The translations under genes were made by a program, and so were the position numbers. Below are positions 9,925 to 18,836 of a DNA stretch of 64,000 bases, piece after piece; positions within the stretch are counted from its first letter, which is position 1, and the number at the start of each line of letters is the position of its first letter. The notes below the pieces were generated by a model that did not search any database, was not told the DNA's origin, and worked only from the letters and a program-made list of their open reading frames with translations. This stretch comes from Streptomyces buecherae (lineage in GTDB: Bacteria > Actinomycetota > Actinomycetes > Streptomycetales > Streptomycetaceae), in assembly GCF_014295035.1 (NCBI RefSeq), contig NZ_CP060404.1:4000501-4064500 (forward strand), written 5' to 3'.

Positions 9925-10232
9925 GACGCACCCACCCGGACCACCGGCCCCCACGCCAGCCGCTCCCCGTCAACGACCGCGACCGACACCGCCCGCGGCG
10001 CTTCCCGTTTCTCCTTCTCCCGCTCCTGGTCGGCCAACTTGTCCGAGATGAACGACCACCCCACACACCCGGCACACACGACGGCAGCCAGCGCGATCCC
10101 CCCGAGGATCTTCCCCACGTTCTCGTCGAGCGACCGCCGCGACCGCTGCGCCCCGAACAACGCCGCATCCCGCAACCGCCGCCGCCGCACGGCCACCGAC
10201 TCCAGCAACTGACTGTCGTAGTCCCGCGCCAA
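9918..10232 (-). CDS. small single-pass membrane protein, T7SS-linked
   Basis: 104 residues: a charged N-terminus (RRRRLRDAALFGAQRSRR), one transmembrane segment at about residues 45-62 (ILGGIALAAVVCAGCVGW), then a charged linker and a short C-terminal region. It overlaps the start of eccD and appears to be the first gene of the leftward eccD-MinD-eccC operon. Comparable short proteins precede eccD in other Streptomyces T7SS loci. No domain recognised. Confidence 0.7.
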   Translation of the reverse strand: MARDYDSQLLESVAVRRRRLRDAALFGAQRSRRSLDENVGKILGGIALAAVVCAGCVGWSFISDKLADQEREKEKREAPRAVSVAVVDGERLAWGPVVRVGASW

Positions 10233-10708
10233 GGCTCCCCTCCCTCACGCTCCGTGCTGCACTGCCTACACCTTACGGGGTGGGTGTGACAGTCGGCGGG
10301 GGGAGTGGTGGTTGGGTGGGGGCATCGTGGGGTGAGCTGCGGCGATGGTGGCCGCCGTGGCGCGGGCGGTGAGTAGTCGCGATGCGGCGGGCAGTTGGCG
10401 CCACGGCGATCAGTGACGGTGCGTACGCGCGAGGCGCCTGCCCCTCGGCCGGCATCTCACAGTGGCTGCCGCCGGGGAGGCGCTTCCGCACCAAAGCCCT
10501 GCGGCCAGCGCTCCCTTCATTTTCTTCACCCGAGCACCCAAACGGCGTTTCCACTTCATCGCCCGCCCTGAGACAATGCACATACGTAGCGTCGTGGCAC
10601 CGTACGGCTGGAGATCGAGCGTTTACCTGTCGCTACACCCAGCGCTCCCTCAGGACGGGCAAGTAGCAGAGCTTCATAGGCCGCTCCCCTGATCACACGA
10701 TCCGTCGC
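10233..10708. other. intergenic stretch upstream of the eccD operon
   Basis: This 476-bp gap should hold the promoter of the leftward eccD operon (right-hand side of the small membrane protein gene) and the 3' end of the immunity transcript. Reading frames present lack family resemblance. No clear hairpin or consensus promoter could be fixed by eye. Confidence 0.4.
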
Positions 10709-11353
10709 CTACATCTTATCCGTCAGATTCGGGCCAAAACCGTCGCCATCGAGATCAGGCTTCGCGATCTCGTAACCCTCGGCCACTCCGAAATAGGTGG
10801 GCTCGCCAGGCATGGCCGCCACACCAAACAAGCCGTCGATCTCCTCCAGCGCAGCGGCAAGACGCGGGGCATTGCGTTGATGCAATACGGGGTGAGGCCG
10901 CCCGAAATAGTCGTGAGTCATCCACACGTCATGAAACACTGCGATCTCGATCGAAAGGCCGGTGGGGTCAGGAGAAGTGATGAGTTCGATGAGATTGCTC
11001 TCAGGGTGCGCAGTTCCCTCCTCATCGATCCATTCTCCATACCCATGAATCGTGATGTCCCCGACCTCTCCTCCAGAGATGCCGACCGGTCGGGCACCCT
11101 CGATACGTTCGGCCACGGACTGAGCAGCAACGGGCAACTTGAGGGCGAGCTGCGAGGAGAACCCAGTCCCGCCCCCCGCTTCCGCATACCAGTCGAAAGA
11201 CAGAGCGTGCGGGGTGTGGAGGCGCCATTTCCCAAGCACGCGCATTACACGCTCCGCAACCACAAGGGCATTCTCCACCCCTGGCGGAGCATATTTCTTC
11301 AACTCCCACACCCATGCACCGCAGTGTTCCGGAGCGCGCATCAACCAGGCCAT
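10709..11353 (-). CDS. probable immunity protein for the upstream polymorphic toxin
   Basis: A 214-residue protein starting MAWLMRAPEHCGAWVW, with no signal peptide or membrane segment. It was not assigned to a named immunity family. Position is the main evidence: it starts 9 bp after the toxin gene, and its Shine-Dalgarno sequence AAGGAGG overlaps the toxin's TAA stop, so it is translated directly from the toxin message. The region is clearly less GC-rich than the surrounding genes, as expected for an exchanged toxin-tip/immunity cassette. It would neutralise the toxin in the cytoplasm. Confidence 0.72.
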   Translation of the reverse strand: MAWLMRAPEHCGAWVWELKKYAPPGVENALVVAERVMRVLGKWRLHTPHALSFDWYAEAGGGTGFSSQLALKLPVAAQSVAERIEGARPVGISGGEVGDITIHGYGEWIDEEGTAHPESNLIELITSPDPTGLSIEIAVFHDVWMTHDYFGRPHPVLHQRNAPRLAAALEEIDGLFGVAAMPGEPTYFGVAEGYEIAKPDLDGDGFGPNLTDKM

Positions 11354-11362
11354 AAATCCTCC

Positions 11363-14182
11363 TTACGGAAACAACTTGCTGTTGGGCGGCACGGTGACGT
11401 ACCCATCCTGGAAGCGTAGATGGAATACGATATCCGACCTCTTGGAGAAGTGCGCGATATCTGCCATATGCTCCGCCGTGAACGCAGCACGCCCCGAATG
11501 CACATCTAGAATGGCAATCTTGTGCGGCAGTTCTCCACCCAACTGAGACCGGGCGATTTTTTTCGCGGCACTGCGAATGCCGTCCACGCTCTGCACGCCC
11601 TTGAGTTGATAGCCGTAATCGATCGATCCATCAGCCGTGCGGGCGTACACGTCCAAATCCAATTTGTCGCCCGGCAATTTATTCTCGAAACCCAACCGCT
11701 CAACCCTCACCCCGTTGCGCTCAAGGTCAACGGCGTGATGGAGAGCCATATGCACGGCCTCTTGCTCTTGCTTGTTCTTTATATCAAAAAGCACCTGCTT
11801 GAAGCCCTCAACCTCGGCGAAGCGGCCCGAGCTAACGATCTCCGCGATGCTAGCCCCGTAATCCGACTTGCGCAGTTGGGTGAGAATGCGCTGTTGATCT
11901 TGCAGGGGTACCTTCGCGCGATTGAGCTGATCCGTCACGCCCGCCTCAGCCTCCGGCCTCATCGGACCGCTCTGATGAGGTACGCGGTCGGCCAGCCCCG
12001 GAGCCCCTTCACGGCCCGACGGCGCCTCGCCGTGCCCCTCGGGGGGGCGCTCAGAGACGCCCGCGCCGTCTCCACCCCCCTCATCCGCCGCCCCACCCGG
12101 CACACCCGACTCCGCCTCATCCCCAACCCGCCCCACAGGCTCCCCAGCCCCAGCCTCGGGCCCACGCCCGCCGCCGGACTCCGGCAGGTCGCGTCCAGCG
12201 CCACCCGTGCCCGGCAGCTCACCACTACCCCCACCCGGCACCTCACGCCCAGGTCCGCCACCCGGCCCCGCGTCAGGCCGTGATCCCGGCCCGACATCCG
12301 GTCGCGAGCCCGGGCCGTCACCCGGCCGCACGCCAGGCCCGTCACCCGGGCCGGAGCCAGGCCCACGGCCAGGACCCGAACCAGGACCGTCCCCAGGCCC
12401 GTCCCCAGGCCCGTTGCCCGGGCCGGAACCGCCACCGCCCGGCCCGTCTCCGCCCGCATGCGCCACCGGGCTCATCGGCGGCCGGTCACCCACCGCGCCC
12501 GTACCCGGACCCGTACCGCCCCGCGACACATCGTCGCCCACGCGCCCCACATCACCGCCGGCGCGCGACGCGTCATCGCCCACGCGCCCCACATCACTGC
12601 CGACCCGCGACGCGTCGTCCCCCACCCGGGCCACGTCGTCCCCACCACGCGCACCCACCACAACCAGTTCGCGCTCGGGCACCCGCACACCAGCCGCCTC
12701 GTCGGGTGAACGGCCCAGCGGAGCGCCGTCCCCCGTACGCGAGCCCGCTCCGGGACCAGCGGCGTCCAACGCCGCGCGGTCGTTCGCGCTCAGTTCGTGC
12801 TGTATCTGATCACGGGACTGCTTCACCGTGCCGTCGCCGTGGAGTAGCGTGCCGTCCTTGCATAGGTACTCACCCTCCGGTGTGAGAATCGCGCCCTCCG
12901 GCACGTCCAGCCGCGGCACACCGTTCGGCAGTTCCACGCCCGACTTGCCCGGGGGCAGCTCCGGCGGGTTCGGGCTCGCCGGGTCGAAGACCTGGCCGTC
13001 GGGGAGGCGGATGCTGCCGTCGGGCAGGTCGACGCCCTTGACCGTCGTCAGGCCCGTCAGGCTCGCCGTCACGTCGCCGATCCTCGGCATCTTGCCGAGC
13101 CCGGCCGCACCGGCCTTGACGATGTACGTCATGGGGTCCACGGCGCGGCCCACCTTGCCCGCCGTCGCCGCGATCTTCCCCGCCGTACCGGTCTTCGTCG
13201 CCGCGCCGGCGCCGCCCGTCGCGACGGTCGTCACGACGTTGAAGCCGACGAGGCCCGCCGCCTTGCCCGGGTTCTTGCGCCACTCGTCCCAGGCCACCAT
13301 GGACTTGCCGACTTCCTTGGTGGTCTTGAGGCTGTCGCGGGCCCAGTTCTTGACGCCGCCCTCCGGCAACAGGTCGTACGCGATCAACCCGCCGGGGACC
13401 GTCAGGATCGCGAGCCCCGTGGCGAGTTGGCCAAGACCCTTCCAGGACTGCTTGAACGTCTCCCAGCCCTGGAGGCCGACAAGGCCGCCGAGCCCCTTGA
13501 GCGTTCCCCACACGCCCTCGACGATGAAACCGTCCCACACGAAGCTCTTGGCCCAGTGCCCGATCTCCCAGGCGTGGTGCTTCTCCTCGACGGCCTTGCC
13601 CCAGGGGGTCTCGCCCGCCTTCTTCATGTCGTCGACGCTGTAGCCGTACATGTTCTTGCCGCCGGAACCGTCGTCTTCCCGCCACACGGTGCCGCCGTTG
13701 ACCAGACTGGTGATCTTGTTGGCCGCGGCGCGTTCGGCGGCCCAGAACTGGGCGACGGTCGCGGACACGTCCTTGACCAGGTCGTTGTTCTTGTCGACCT
13801 TGTCGCCGTCGTACTGCCAGTCGTCGTCGTCCTCGATGTCCTCGACGAAGGCCACGGCCTCGGCCCGGAGCCGGTCGAGCTTCTCCTTGATCGGGCGGAC
13901 CTCGGTGGCGTACCCCTCCAACGCCGAGGCCACCGCGGTCAGGTCGTCCGCGAACCGGTCGGCGGTGTCCCGCACCGGCTGGGTGGTGGCGAAGAGTTGG
14001 TCGGCCTCCGGCGCCTTGTAGAAGGACGAGAGCTTCTGGAACTCGGTGTGCGTGTCCGCACCCGTCTTCCGCACCTTGCTCGCGTCCCCGCGCAGGCCCG
14101 CGATGTGCTTCTCCAGCTCCGGCAGGTTCCCCGTGAACGTCGGGATGCCTGACGGGTCGATCCGGTCCGGCGTGTCACCCAT
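11363..14182 (-). CDS. T7SS polymorphic toxin with putative nuclease tip
   Basis: 939 residues in modules. Residues 1-160 form a helical T7SS-substrate-like region. Residues 200-370 contain Trp/Gly-rich and hydrophobic segments (GGLVGLQGWETF, QLATGLAILTVPGGL). Residues 380-470 are a linker; 500-545 carry ARVGDDASRVGSDV repeats; 550-720 is a long Gly/Pro/Asp-rich spacer. The last 170 residues are different in composition and hold the toxin: KLDLDVYARTADGSIDYGYQLKG has the D-x-D then Q-x-K pattern of PD-(D/E)XK nucleases, which is an inference. The DNA for this tip drops in GC content. The immunity gene follows directly. Neighbouring ESX genes suggest export by the T7SS. Confidence 0.82.
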   Translation of the reverse strand: MGDTPDRIDPSGIPTFTGNLPELEKHIAGLRGDASKVRKTGADTHTEFQKLSSFYKAPEADQLFATTQPVRDTADRFADDLTAVASALEGYATEVRPIKEKLDRLRAEAVAFVEDIEDDDDWQYDGDKVDKNNDLVKDVSATVAQFWAAERAAANKITSLVNGGTVWREDDGSGGKNMYGYSVDDMKKAGETPWGKAVEEKHHAWEIGHWAKSFVWDGFIVEGVWGTLKGLGGLVGLQGWETFKQSWKGLGQLATGLAILTVPGGLIAYDLLPEGGVKNWARDSLKTTKEVGKSMVAWDEWRKNPGKAAGLVGFNVVTTVATGGAGAATKTGTAGKIAATAGKVGRAVDPMTYIVKAGAAGLGKMPRIGDVTASLTGLTTVKGVDLPDGSIRLPDGQVFDPASPNPPELPPGKSGVELPNGVPRLDVPEGAILTPEGEYLCKDGTLLHGDGTVKQSRDQIQHELSANDRAALDAAGPGAGSRTGDGAPLGRSPDEAAGVRVPERELVVVGARGGDDVARVGDDASRVGSDVGRVGDDASRAGGDVGRVGDDVSRGGTGPGTGAVGDRPPMSPVAHAGGDGPGGGGSGPGNGPGDGPGDGPGSGPGRGPGSGPGDGPGVRPGDGPGSRPDVGPGSRPDAGPGGGPGREVPGGGSGELPGTGGAGRDLPESGGGRGPEAGAGEPVGRVGDEAESGVPGGAADEGGGDGAGVSERPPEGHGEAPSGREGAPGLADRVPHQSGPMRPEAEAGVTDQLNRAKVPLQDQQRILTQLRKSDYGASIAEIVSSGRFAEVEGFKQVLFDIKNKQEQEAVHMALHHAVDLERNGVRVERLGFENKLPGDKLDLDVYARTADGSIDYGYQLKGVQSVDGIRSAAKKIARSQLGGELPHKIAILDVHSGRAAFTAEHMADIAHFSKRSDIVFHLRFQDGYVTVPPNSKLFP

Positions 14183-14195
14183 GACGACCCCCCAC

Positions 14196-14576
14196 CTACT
14201 TCTTCTTCTCCCCCGTGGGCTTGCCGAAGTCCGGATCGGGTGCCTTGCGGGCCTCCCGCTGGGCGTCGGCAGCCATCTGTAAGTTCCCGTTCATGTACGC
14301 GGTCGTCGCCTCGCTCGCTCCCTGTACGGACTTCGCGGAGCGCGCCGCGACGAACCGCAGGTCCTTCTCCGCGTGCGGGGCGAACTCGGAGAGCGCCAGA
14401 CCCACCAGGCCCGCCTCCGGCTTCTCGCCACCCATGGCGAGCGTGCCCGCGTCGGTCGCCGCGCCCTTCAGGTGCTCACCGAACGCCTTCGCCTGCGCCT
14501 GCAGCTCCTTGGCGATCTTGACCGTGTCCTGCAGTGTCCGTCCGATGTCCGGCGGCTGTAGGTCCCAGCCCGTCAT
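14196..14576 (-). CDS. small T7SS-linked protein (DUF6507-like)
   Basis: 126 residues starting MTGWDLQPPDIGRTLQDTVK. This ATG is preferred over one 12 codons upstream because GGGGGAGG lies just before it. The protein is mostly helical and of ESX-protein size, ending in a charged tail (PTGEKKK). It resembles the DUF6507 family found next to Streptomyces polymorphic toxins (from memory). It lies 13 bp before the toxin gene in the same direction and probably acts as a partner or chaperone of the toxin's N-terminal region; that role is inferred. Confidence 0.7.
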   Translation of the reverse strand: MTGWDLQPPDIGRTLQDTVKIAKELQAQAKAFGEHLKGAATDAGTLAMGGEKPEAGLVGLALSEFAPHAEKDLRFVAARSAKSVQGASEATTAYMNGNLQMAADAQREARKAPDPDFGKPTGEKKK

Positions 14577-14775
14577 CGACTGCCTCCCCCACCATCTGTG
14601 TGCTGCCCGCACCCCACACCAGGGTGTACGGATGCCACCGCGCTACCGCTCGCCCGAGGGGGCGCACCGGCGCGCGCTACGTACCGCTGTCCGCCCCGCA
14701 CGGCCCCGCCCTGCGGGCCTGCCGGCCCGCGCGCCGGGTTCCGCGCGGTCGGGTGGCCGTGCTCGACGCGCGGAC

Positions 14776-15087
14776 TCAGCCGATGCCGTCCACGGCCGAC
14801 TTGGCTCGACTCAGGGCCGACTGTGCCGTGCCGTCGTTCTTCTCCAGCGTCGTACGAACGAGCCGGATGATCTCCCGCACCTCGCTCGCCGAACGGTTCC
14901 AGCGCTGCTCGGCAGCGTGGTACTGATCGGAGACGCCATCCGCCTGGAAGTCGGCCATCGCGGCCTTGACCTGGCGGTCCCGGTCGGTGATGACGGCCTC
15001 CAGCCGGGCCACGATGCTGCCCAGGCTCCCCTGCACCTCGCTGGAGGCGCCGCCGTCGTAGCTGTTGCGGTCAGAATTCGCGCCCAT
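14776..15087 (-). CDS. ESAT-6-like (WXG100-superfamily) protein
   Basis: 103 residues, all-helical. The two helices hinge around residues 55-65 (YHAAEQRWNRSASEVREI), where a Trp is present but the classic W-x-G is replaced. It is similar to Streptomyces proteins annotated as pore-forming ESAT-6 family. It is followed by a 199-bp gap to the DUF6507-like gene and preceded by a second WXG100-type gene, so this pair may form a heterodimeric T7SS substrate. Confidence 0.8.
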   Translation of the reverse strand: MGANSDRNSYDGGASSEVQGSLGSIVARLEAVITDRDRQVKAAMADFQADGVSDQYHAAEQRWNRSASEVREIIRLVRTTLEKNDGTAQSALSRAKSAVDGIG

Positions 15088-15140
15088 GGTGCTCCCCCTC
15101 AGTTGCGTCTGGCTGCGGCTGCCGGGTGGTGTGCGCCGGC

Positions 15141-15479
15141 TCAGCGACCGCCGAAGCGCGCCGCGTCGAAGTTGGCCGAGGCCATCGACTGGTTGGCGTT
15201 CTCGGCCGCCTCCTGGTCACCGGAGGTGAACGCCTTGTCCATACCGGTCTGACCGCCGAGGATCTTGGCGAGCGCGGCGTTCAGCCCCGCGGTGACCTCG
15301 TCCGACCGCGCCTTGAACTGGTCGAACGCCGCCTTGCCCTGCCCGTTGAACTTGCCCTCCAGCGGCTGCGCCGCGTCGACCAGTTGCCTGATCAGGCCGC
15401 CGAGATCGTCCGACGAGTAGCGCGACTGGCTCGTCAGCGTGGAGAGTGTCTGGCTGCCCATGTCGAACTTCATGCCCAC
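15141..15479 (-). CDS. WXG100/ESAT-6-like protein
   Basis: About 112 residues, helical, with LEGKFNGQGKAAFDQFKARS in the hinge region: here F-N-G occupies the W-x-G position. Start choice: a GTG at 15479 has GGGAGGGG eight bases upstream; an ATG two codons later (MKFDMGSQT) is also possible. The protein would be a T7SS substrate or partner of the ESAT-6-like gene 53 bp downstream. It is the first gene of the leftward toxin block. Confidence 0.82.
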   Translation of the reverse strand: MGMKFDMGSQTLSTLTSQSRYSSDDLGGLIRQLVDAAQPLEGKFNGQGKAAFDQFKARSDEVTAGLNAALAKILGGQTGMDKAFTSGDQEAAENANQSMASANFDAARFGGR

Positions 15480-15783
15480 TGGTAACCCCTCCCGTACGGT
15501 CTCCGCCCCCACCGACGGACACGCCCCGTTGATCACCTGCCGCGACGATACAACGACAGTGTGCTGATCCGAGTACACAGTGCCGCACCGCCGTGGTGCA
15601 ACGTGTATCGAACACCTGAGACACAACACATACATACGGGGAGCGGCAACACCCCTGTCTACCAGGGCGGTTGAAGATTCAAGGGTGGCTGGATCGCACT
15701 CCGGGGCGCATATGAGTGTGCCCTGCCCCCTCCTCCGGCCCCAGCGCCGGCCGAGCGGCAGCTTCGGCGCCCCGTTCACAGGC
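15480..15783. promoter_or_regulatory. intergenic stretch holding the promoter of the WXG100-toxin block
   Basis: The 304 bp between the WXG100 gene and the 3' end of cas6e must contain the leftward promoter for the WXG100 genes. A locally AT-richer patch (about 15,550-15,640, with ACAACACATACATACGG) is compatible with a promoter. No defined -10/-35 pair was fixed. Confidence 0.4.
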
Positions 15784-16587
15784 TTACCCCGCCCCGTTTC
15801 CCACCCCCGCCACCGGCGCCAACGTCAGCAACCCGCACCCGTATGCCTTGGCCGGGCCGATGCCGCCGAGGAGACGGGCGGTGAGGGCCTCGGGGTCGGT
15901 GACGCGGAGGTGGCCCTCGAAGGTGGCGCTGTGGAAGGTGACGTGGGCGCCCTGGCCGCCCTTGAGGAAGGAGTGGCGGTGGCGGGCCGTGATGCGGACC
16001 TCGTGGGCGTCGGAGGCGTGCTCGTTCGTGGCCTCGGTGGCGGGTGGGGCGTCCGGGGTGAGGCCGGGGGCCGCGAGGTCGGTGCGGGACTTGGGTACCT
16101 CGAAGCCCCAGCGTTCTGCGCGGTCGAGGAACCAGCCCAGTTGGGCCGCCGCGGTGCGGTGGGCCAGGCGGAAGCCGCGGGGCTTCTTGCCCTCGGGGAG
16201 CTCGGCCAGGCGGTCGGCCTGGGCGGGGGTGAGGGCGAGGGGCGTCGTGGTGTTCTGGACCGGGTTGGCGGTCAGCCGGAACGCGTACTCGCGGCCGGTG
16301 GCGATGTGGGCGAGGAGCGGGGCGTAGTCGCGTACGAGCGCGTGCTCGCCGTCCGCCTCCGGCCAGCCGGCCCGCTCGATCACGTGCGTCCAGTCGGGTT
16401 TGGATGGGGTGAGGACGATGAGGTGGGGCCGGCGCGGGTTGTCCGCGTCCAGGCGCCACAACACGCGCTCGTCCGACTCGCCCGGCAGGCCGCCTTGCAC
16501 CGCTCCGTGCATGGCGCGGGGGCTGGCCAGCAGGCGGCGGCTCTCCGCCCGCAGCGGGTTGATGCGTACGCGGGAGAGGTAGGTCAT
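15784..16587 (-). CDS. cas6e: type I-E CRISPR RNA endonuclease Cas6e
   Basis: A 267-residue protein with the Cas6e signature: the N-terminal MTYLSRVRINPLR, the conserved MHGAVQG near residue 28 whose His is the catalytic residue in the family, and a Gly-rich loop near the C-terminus (LLGGIGPAKAYGCGLL). Cas6e cuts pre-crRNA at each repeat hairpin and stays on the 3' stem in Cascade. It is the last gene of the leftward cas operon, 6 bp after cas5e. The palindromic repeats at 45.4 and 49.2 kb are plausible substrates. Confidence 0.93.
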   Translation of the reverse strand: MTYLSRVRINPLRAESRRLLASPRAMHGAVQGGLPGESDERVLWRLDADNPRRPHLIVLTPSKPDWTHVIERAGWPEADGEHALVRDYAPLLAHIATGREYAFRLTANPVQNTTTPLALTPAQADRLAELPEGKKPRGFRLAHRTAAAQLGWFLDRAERWGFEVPKSRTDLAAPGLTPDAPPATEATNEHASDAHEVRITARHRHSFLKGGQGAHVTFHSATFEGHLRVTDPEALTARLLGGIGPAKAYGCGLLTLAPVAGVGNGAG

Positions 16588-16593
16588 CGCAGG

Positions 16594-17508
16594 TCACCTG
16601 TCCAGCAGGGCGAACGGGTCGTGCCCGGCGTCGTCGTGGGCGGCGGGGTCGGCATCGGGCTCGGGGTCGGGGTGGGAACCAGGGTCGGGTTCGAGGTCGG
16701 CTTTCGGGAATCCGGTGGGAATCTCCCACCAGTCGCGACACACCCGTCGGGTGGTGAAGCGGCGGGCGTGTGGGTCGAAGGAGACCGGGGCGTCGCGGAG
16801 CTCGTCGTCGCCCTCGGGGCTCTCCACGGTCACGGACACGTCGGTGGTCGCCGTGTAGACGGGGCGGTTGACGCCCCGTTCGCGGCCGATCCGTGCGGCG
16901 TGCTGCATCCGAGCCCGCTTCGACGCCAGCCATGGCTCTTCCCGTATCACCCGCGCCAACTCCCCTTCCCGCAAGCCGAGCGCCAGTGGCTGGGTGGGTG
17001 GGCAGGAGCGGCGGCCCAGGGCCAGCGGGAACGCGGGGGCGCGGACGGCCGCGTCGAGGCGTTCGAGCAGGTCTCGGGGGCCGGCCAGGGCGGCCAGGAA
17101 CGTCGCGTCCTGCAGGTAGTAACGGCTGGTCACGTGCGTGTACTTGGCCGGCTGCGTGGGCCGCTGCACGCCCTTGGCCGAGACGCCGGACTGGGGCAGC
17201 GGGCGGCCCCGGTAGTCGGAGACGGTGTGGTAGTCGCGCAGCAGCGTGCCGGGCACGTCGACGCGTACGCCCAGGCGCAGGTCGAGCAGGTCGCCCAGCG
17301 GCTCGTCGCGGTCGCGGCCCATGGCGGCGGCCAGCAGGCCGATCACGCCGGACTTGGTGGGTTCGGAGTGTGTGTCGCGGCGGTTGTTGGCGGTGACGTG
17401 GTAGCCCCAGGCTTGCAGCGGGCCCGCGAGGCGCAACAGCAGGACGGCTGGCTCGCCGGCGGCGTCGGGGGGCGTGGCGGCGGCGTGCGCGGGGTCGGGG
17501 ACCGTCAT
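16594..17508 (-). CDS. cas5e: type I-E Cascade subunit Cas5e
   Basis: A 304-residue protein starting at the ATG that overlaps the cas7e stop (ATGA). It shows the family opening LLLRLAGPLQAWG and SEPTKSGVIGLLAAAMGR, and VCRDWWEIPTGFP nearer the C-terminus. Cas5e caps the 5' handle of the crRNA. The last 35 residues are an Asp/Pro-rich low-complexity tail (EPDPGSHPDPEPDADPA) not needed for the fold. Confidence 0.93.
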   Translation of the reverse strand: MTVPDPAHAAATPPDAAGEPAVLLLRLAGPLQAWGYHVTANNRRDTHSEPTKSGVIGLLAAAMGRDRDEPLGDLLDLRLGVRVDVPGTLLRDYHTVSDYRGRPLPQSGVSAKGVQRPTQPAKYTHVTSRYYLQDATFLAALAGPRDLLERLDAAVRAPAFPLALGRRSCPPTQPLALGLREGELARVIREEPWLASKRARMQHAARIGRERGVNRPVYTATTDVSVTVESPEGDDELRDAPVSFDPHARRFTTRRVCRDWWEIPTGFPKADLEPDPGSHPDPEPDADPAAHDDAGHDPFALLDR

Positions 17509-18671
17509 CGGGCGGCCGGAACGCTGGGGGCGACGAGGGAGGTCAGGTGCTCGCCCAGGCCGGTGAGGAGTCGCGGGAAGGTCACCGCGTCGCCGAAGGC
17601 TTTTCGGATGGCGCTCCCCGTGTCGGAGGTCTCGTCGAACGCGTGGCACACGGCGGTGTGGTCGGGGGCGTCGCCCCACTGGTTGACCGCTTCGGTGTGT
17701 TCCTTCGCCAGCCGCCGCGCCGACTTGGCCGCGATGCCCGCGTCCGGCGCGATGGGTTCCTCGAAGGCGGAGACCAGGTTGACCGGCTGGTCGGAACGGA
17801 CCACGACGGCCACCAGGCTGGGCAGCGTGCGGTGGGCGAAGGAGTTGCCGTAACCGCTGGGTACGGAGCGGGCGAACGAGGTGACGAACGACTGCACGCC
17901 CTTGATCGCGTCCTCGTCGGTGTCCAGGTTGTGCCGGAGCTGGTGCAGCCCGACGCTGGCGTACCGGTAGAGGGTGGCGGAGTTGAAGCCGATGGTGCCG
18001 ATCATGCCGGCGCCCGTCTCCTGGCCCTTGCGCGCCTCGTCGTCCACGGCCGTGAAGTAGTCGAATTCCAGCTCCACGGCGTGCGTGGACAGCGCGTGCG
18101 CGACCTGCACGGCGGCGTCCACGCGCAGCGCCGGGATGTCGGCGACCATGCGCCCGAAGAGCGCCACGTCCAGCGGGTGTCCCGAGGTGAACACCTCCTG
18201 GATCGGCAGCTTCTCCATCTCGGCGGCCAGCGCCTTGTCACCCAGGCCGACCAGCTCGGCGGCCCGGTCCCGGACGAGCGCGGCGACGGCGTCGAGCTGG
18301 CGGTGCCCGTAGAAGAAGAGGTACGCCGTGTCGCCCTCCTTCTTGCCCGCACGGATCTTCAACGGGGCCAGCAGCGCCGTGGCGAGGCGCGCGGCGCCCT
18401 CGTCGTCCAGCCCGGTGGTGTCACCGATGCGAGCGGCGAGCGCGGCGGCGACGCGGCGGGTGCGCGTCGCCTGGTCCTGGTCGGGCTCGCGGTGGTCGGT
18501 GAAGTGCAGGCGCGTGGCGCGCTTCCACGCCTGCGACGAGACGCGGGAGCGGCGCACCCCGCCGAAGAACGCCTCCTTGGGGTTCCCCTGGTCGTCACGG
18601 TTGAGGTTGGCCGGGGGGACGGTCTGCAGGATGTGTACGTCGACGTACGCGCGGGGAGCGGGCAGCTCCAC
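17505..18671 (-). CDS. cas7e: type I-E Cascade backbone subunit Cas7e
   Basis: A 388-residue protein with the strongly conserved opening HILQTVPPANLNRDDQGNPK and GVRRSRVSSQAWKRATR, typical of Cas7/Cse4/CasC. Six copies of this protein normally coat the crRNA spacer. It overlaps cas5e by 4 bp. It is separated from cse2 by 165 bp, most of which is an 18-bp minisatellite, breaking the otherwise tight operon. Confidence 0.95.
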   Translation of the reverse strand: MELPAPRAYVDVHILQTVPPANLNRDDQGNPKEAFFGGVRRSRVSSQAWKRATRLHFTDHREPDQDQATRTRRVAAALAARIGDTTGLDDEGAARLATALLAPLKIRAGKKEGDTAYLFFYGHRQLDAVAALVRDRAAELVGLGDKALAAEMEKLPIQEVFTSGHPLDVALFGRMVADIPALRVDAAVQVAHALSTHAVELEFDYFTAVDDEARKGQETGAGMIGTIGFNSATLYRYASVGLHQLRHNLDTDEDAIKGVQSFVTSFARSVPSGYGNSFAHRTLPSLVAVVVRSDQPVNLVSAFEEPIAPDAGIAAKSARRLAKEHTEAVNQWGDAPDHTAVCHAFDETSDTGSAIRKAFGDAVTFPRLLTGLGEHLTSLVAPSVPAAR

Positions 18672-18742
18672 GGGACCTCCAGGGGTCGGGTAGGGGGCCG
18701 GACGGTTCTTCCGGCTTGGTGAGTAAGCGGGTCTGTGGGTGG

Positions 18743-18832
18743 GGTGGCGGGCGCGTGCCCGGTGGCGGGCGCGTGCCCGGTGGCGGGGGCGTACCCGGTG
18801 GCGGGCGCGTGCCCGGTGTCAGGGGCGTGCCC
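18743..18832. repeat. 18-bp minisatellite between cse2 and cas7e
   Basis: Five 18-bp units start at 18743, 18761, 18779, 18797 and 18815. Three are identical (GGTGGCGGGCGCGTGCCC) and two differ by a few bases. The block fills most of the cse2-cas7e gap, where most cas operons have an overlap or a few bases. Confidence 0.88.
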
Positions 18833-18836
18833 GGTG

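Noticed and set aside
10273..10581. A 102-codon leftward frame upstream of the eccD operon
   Set aside because: Composition is low-complexity at the end with no family resemblance and no clear ribosome site; probably part of the promoter region.
11363..14182. Rhs or CDI-type toxin
   Set aside because: No YD repeats or filamentous-haemagglutinin repeats; ESX-type genes directly upstream fit a T7SS carrier.
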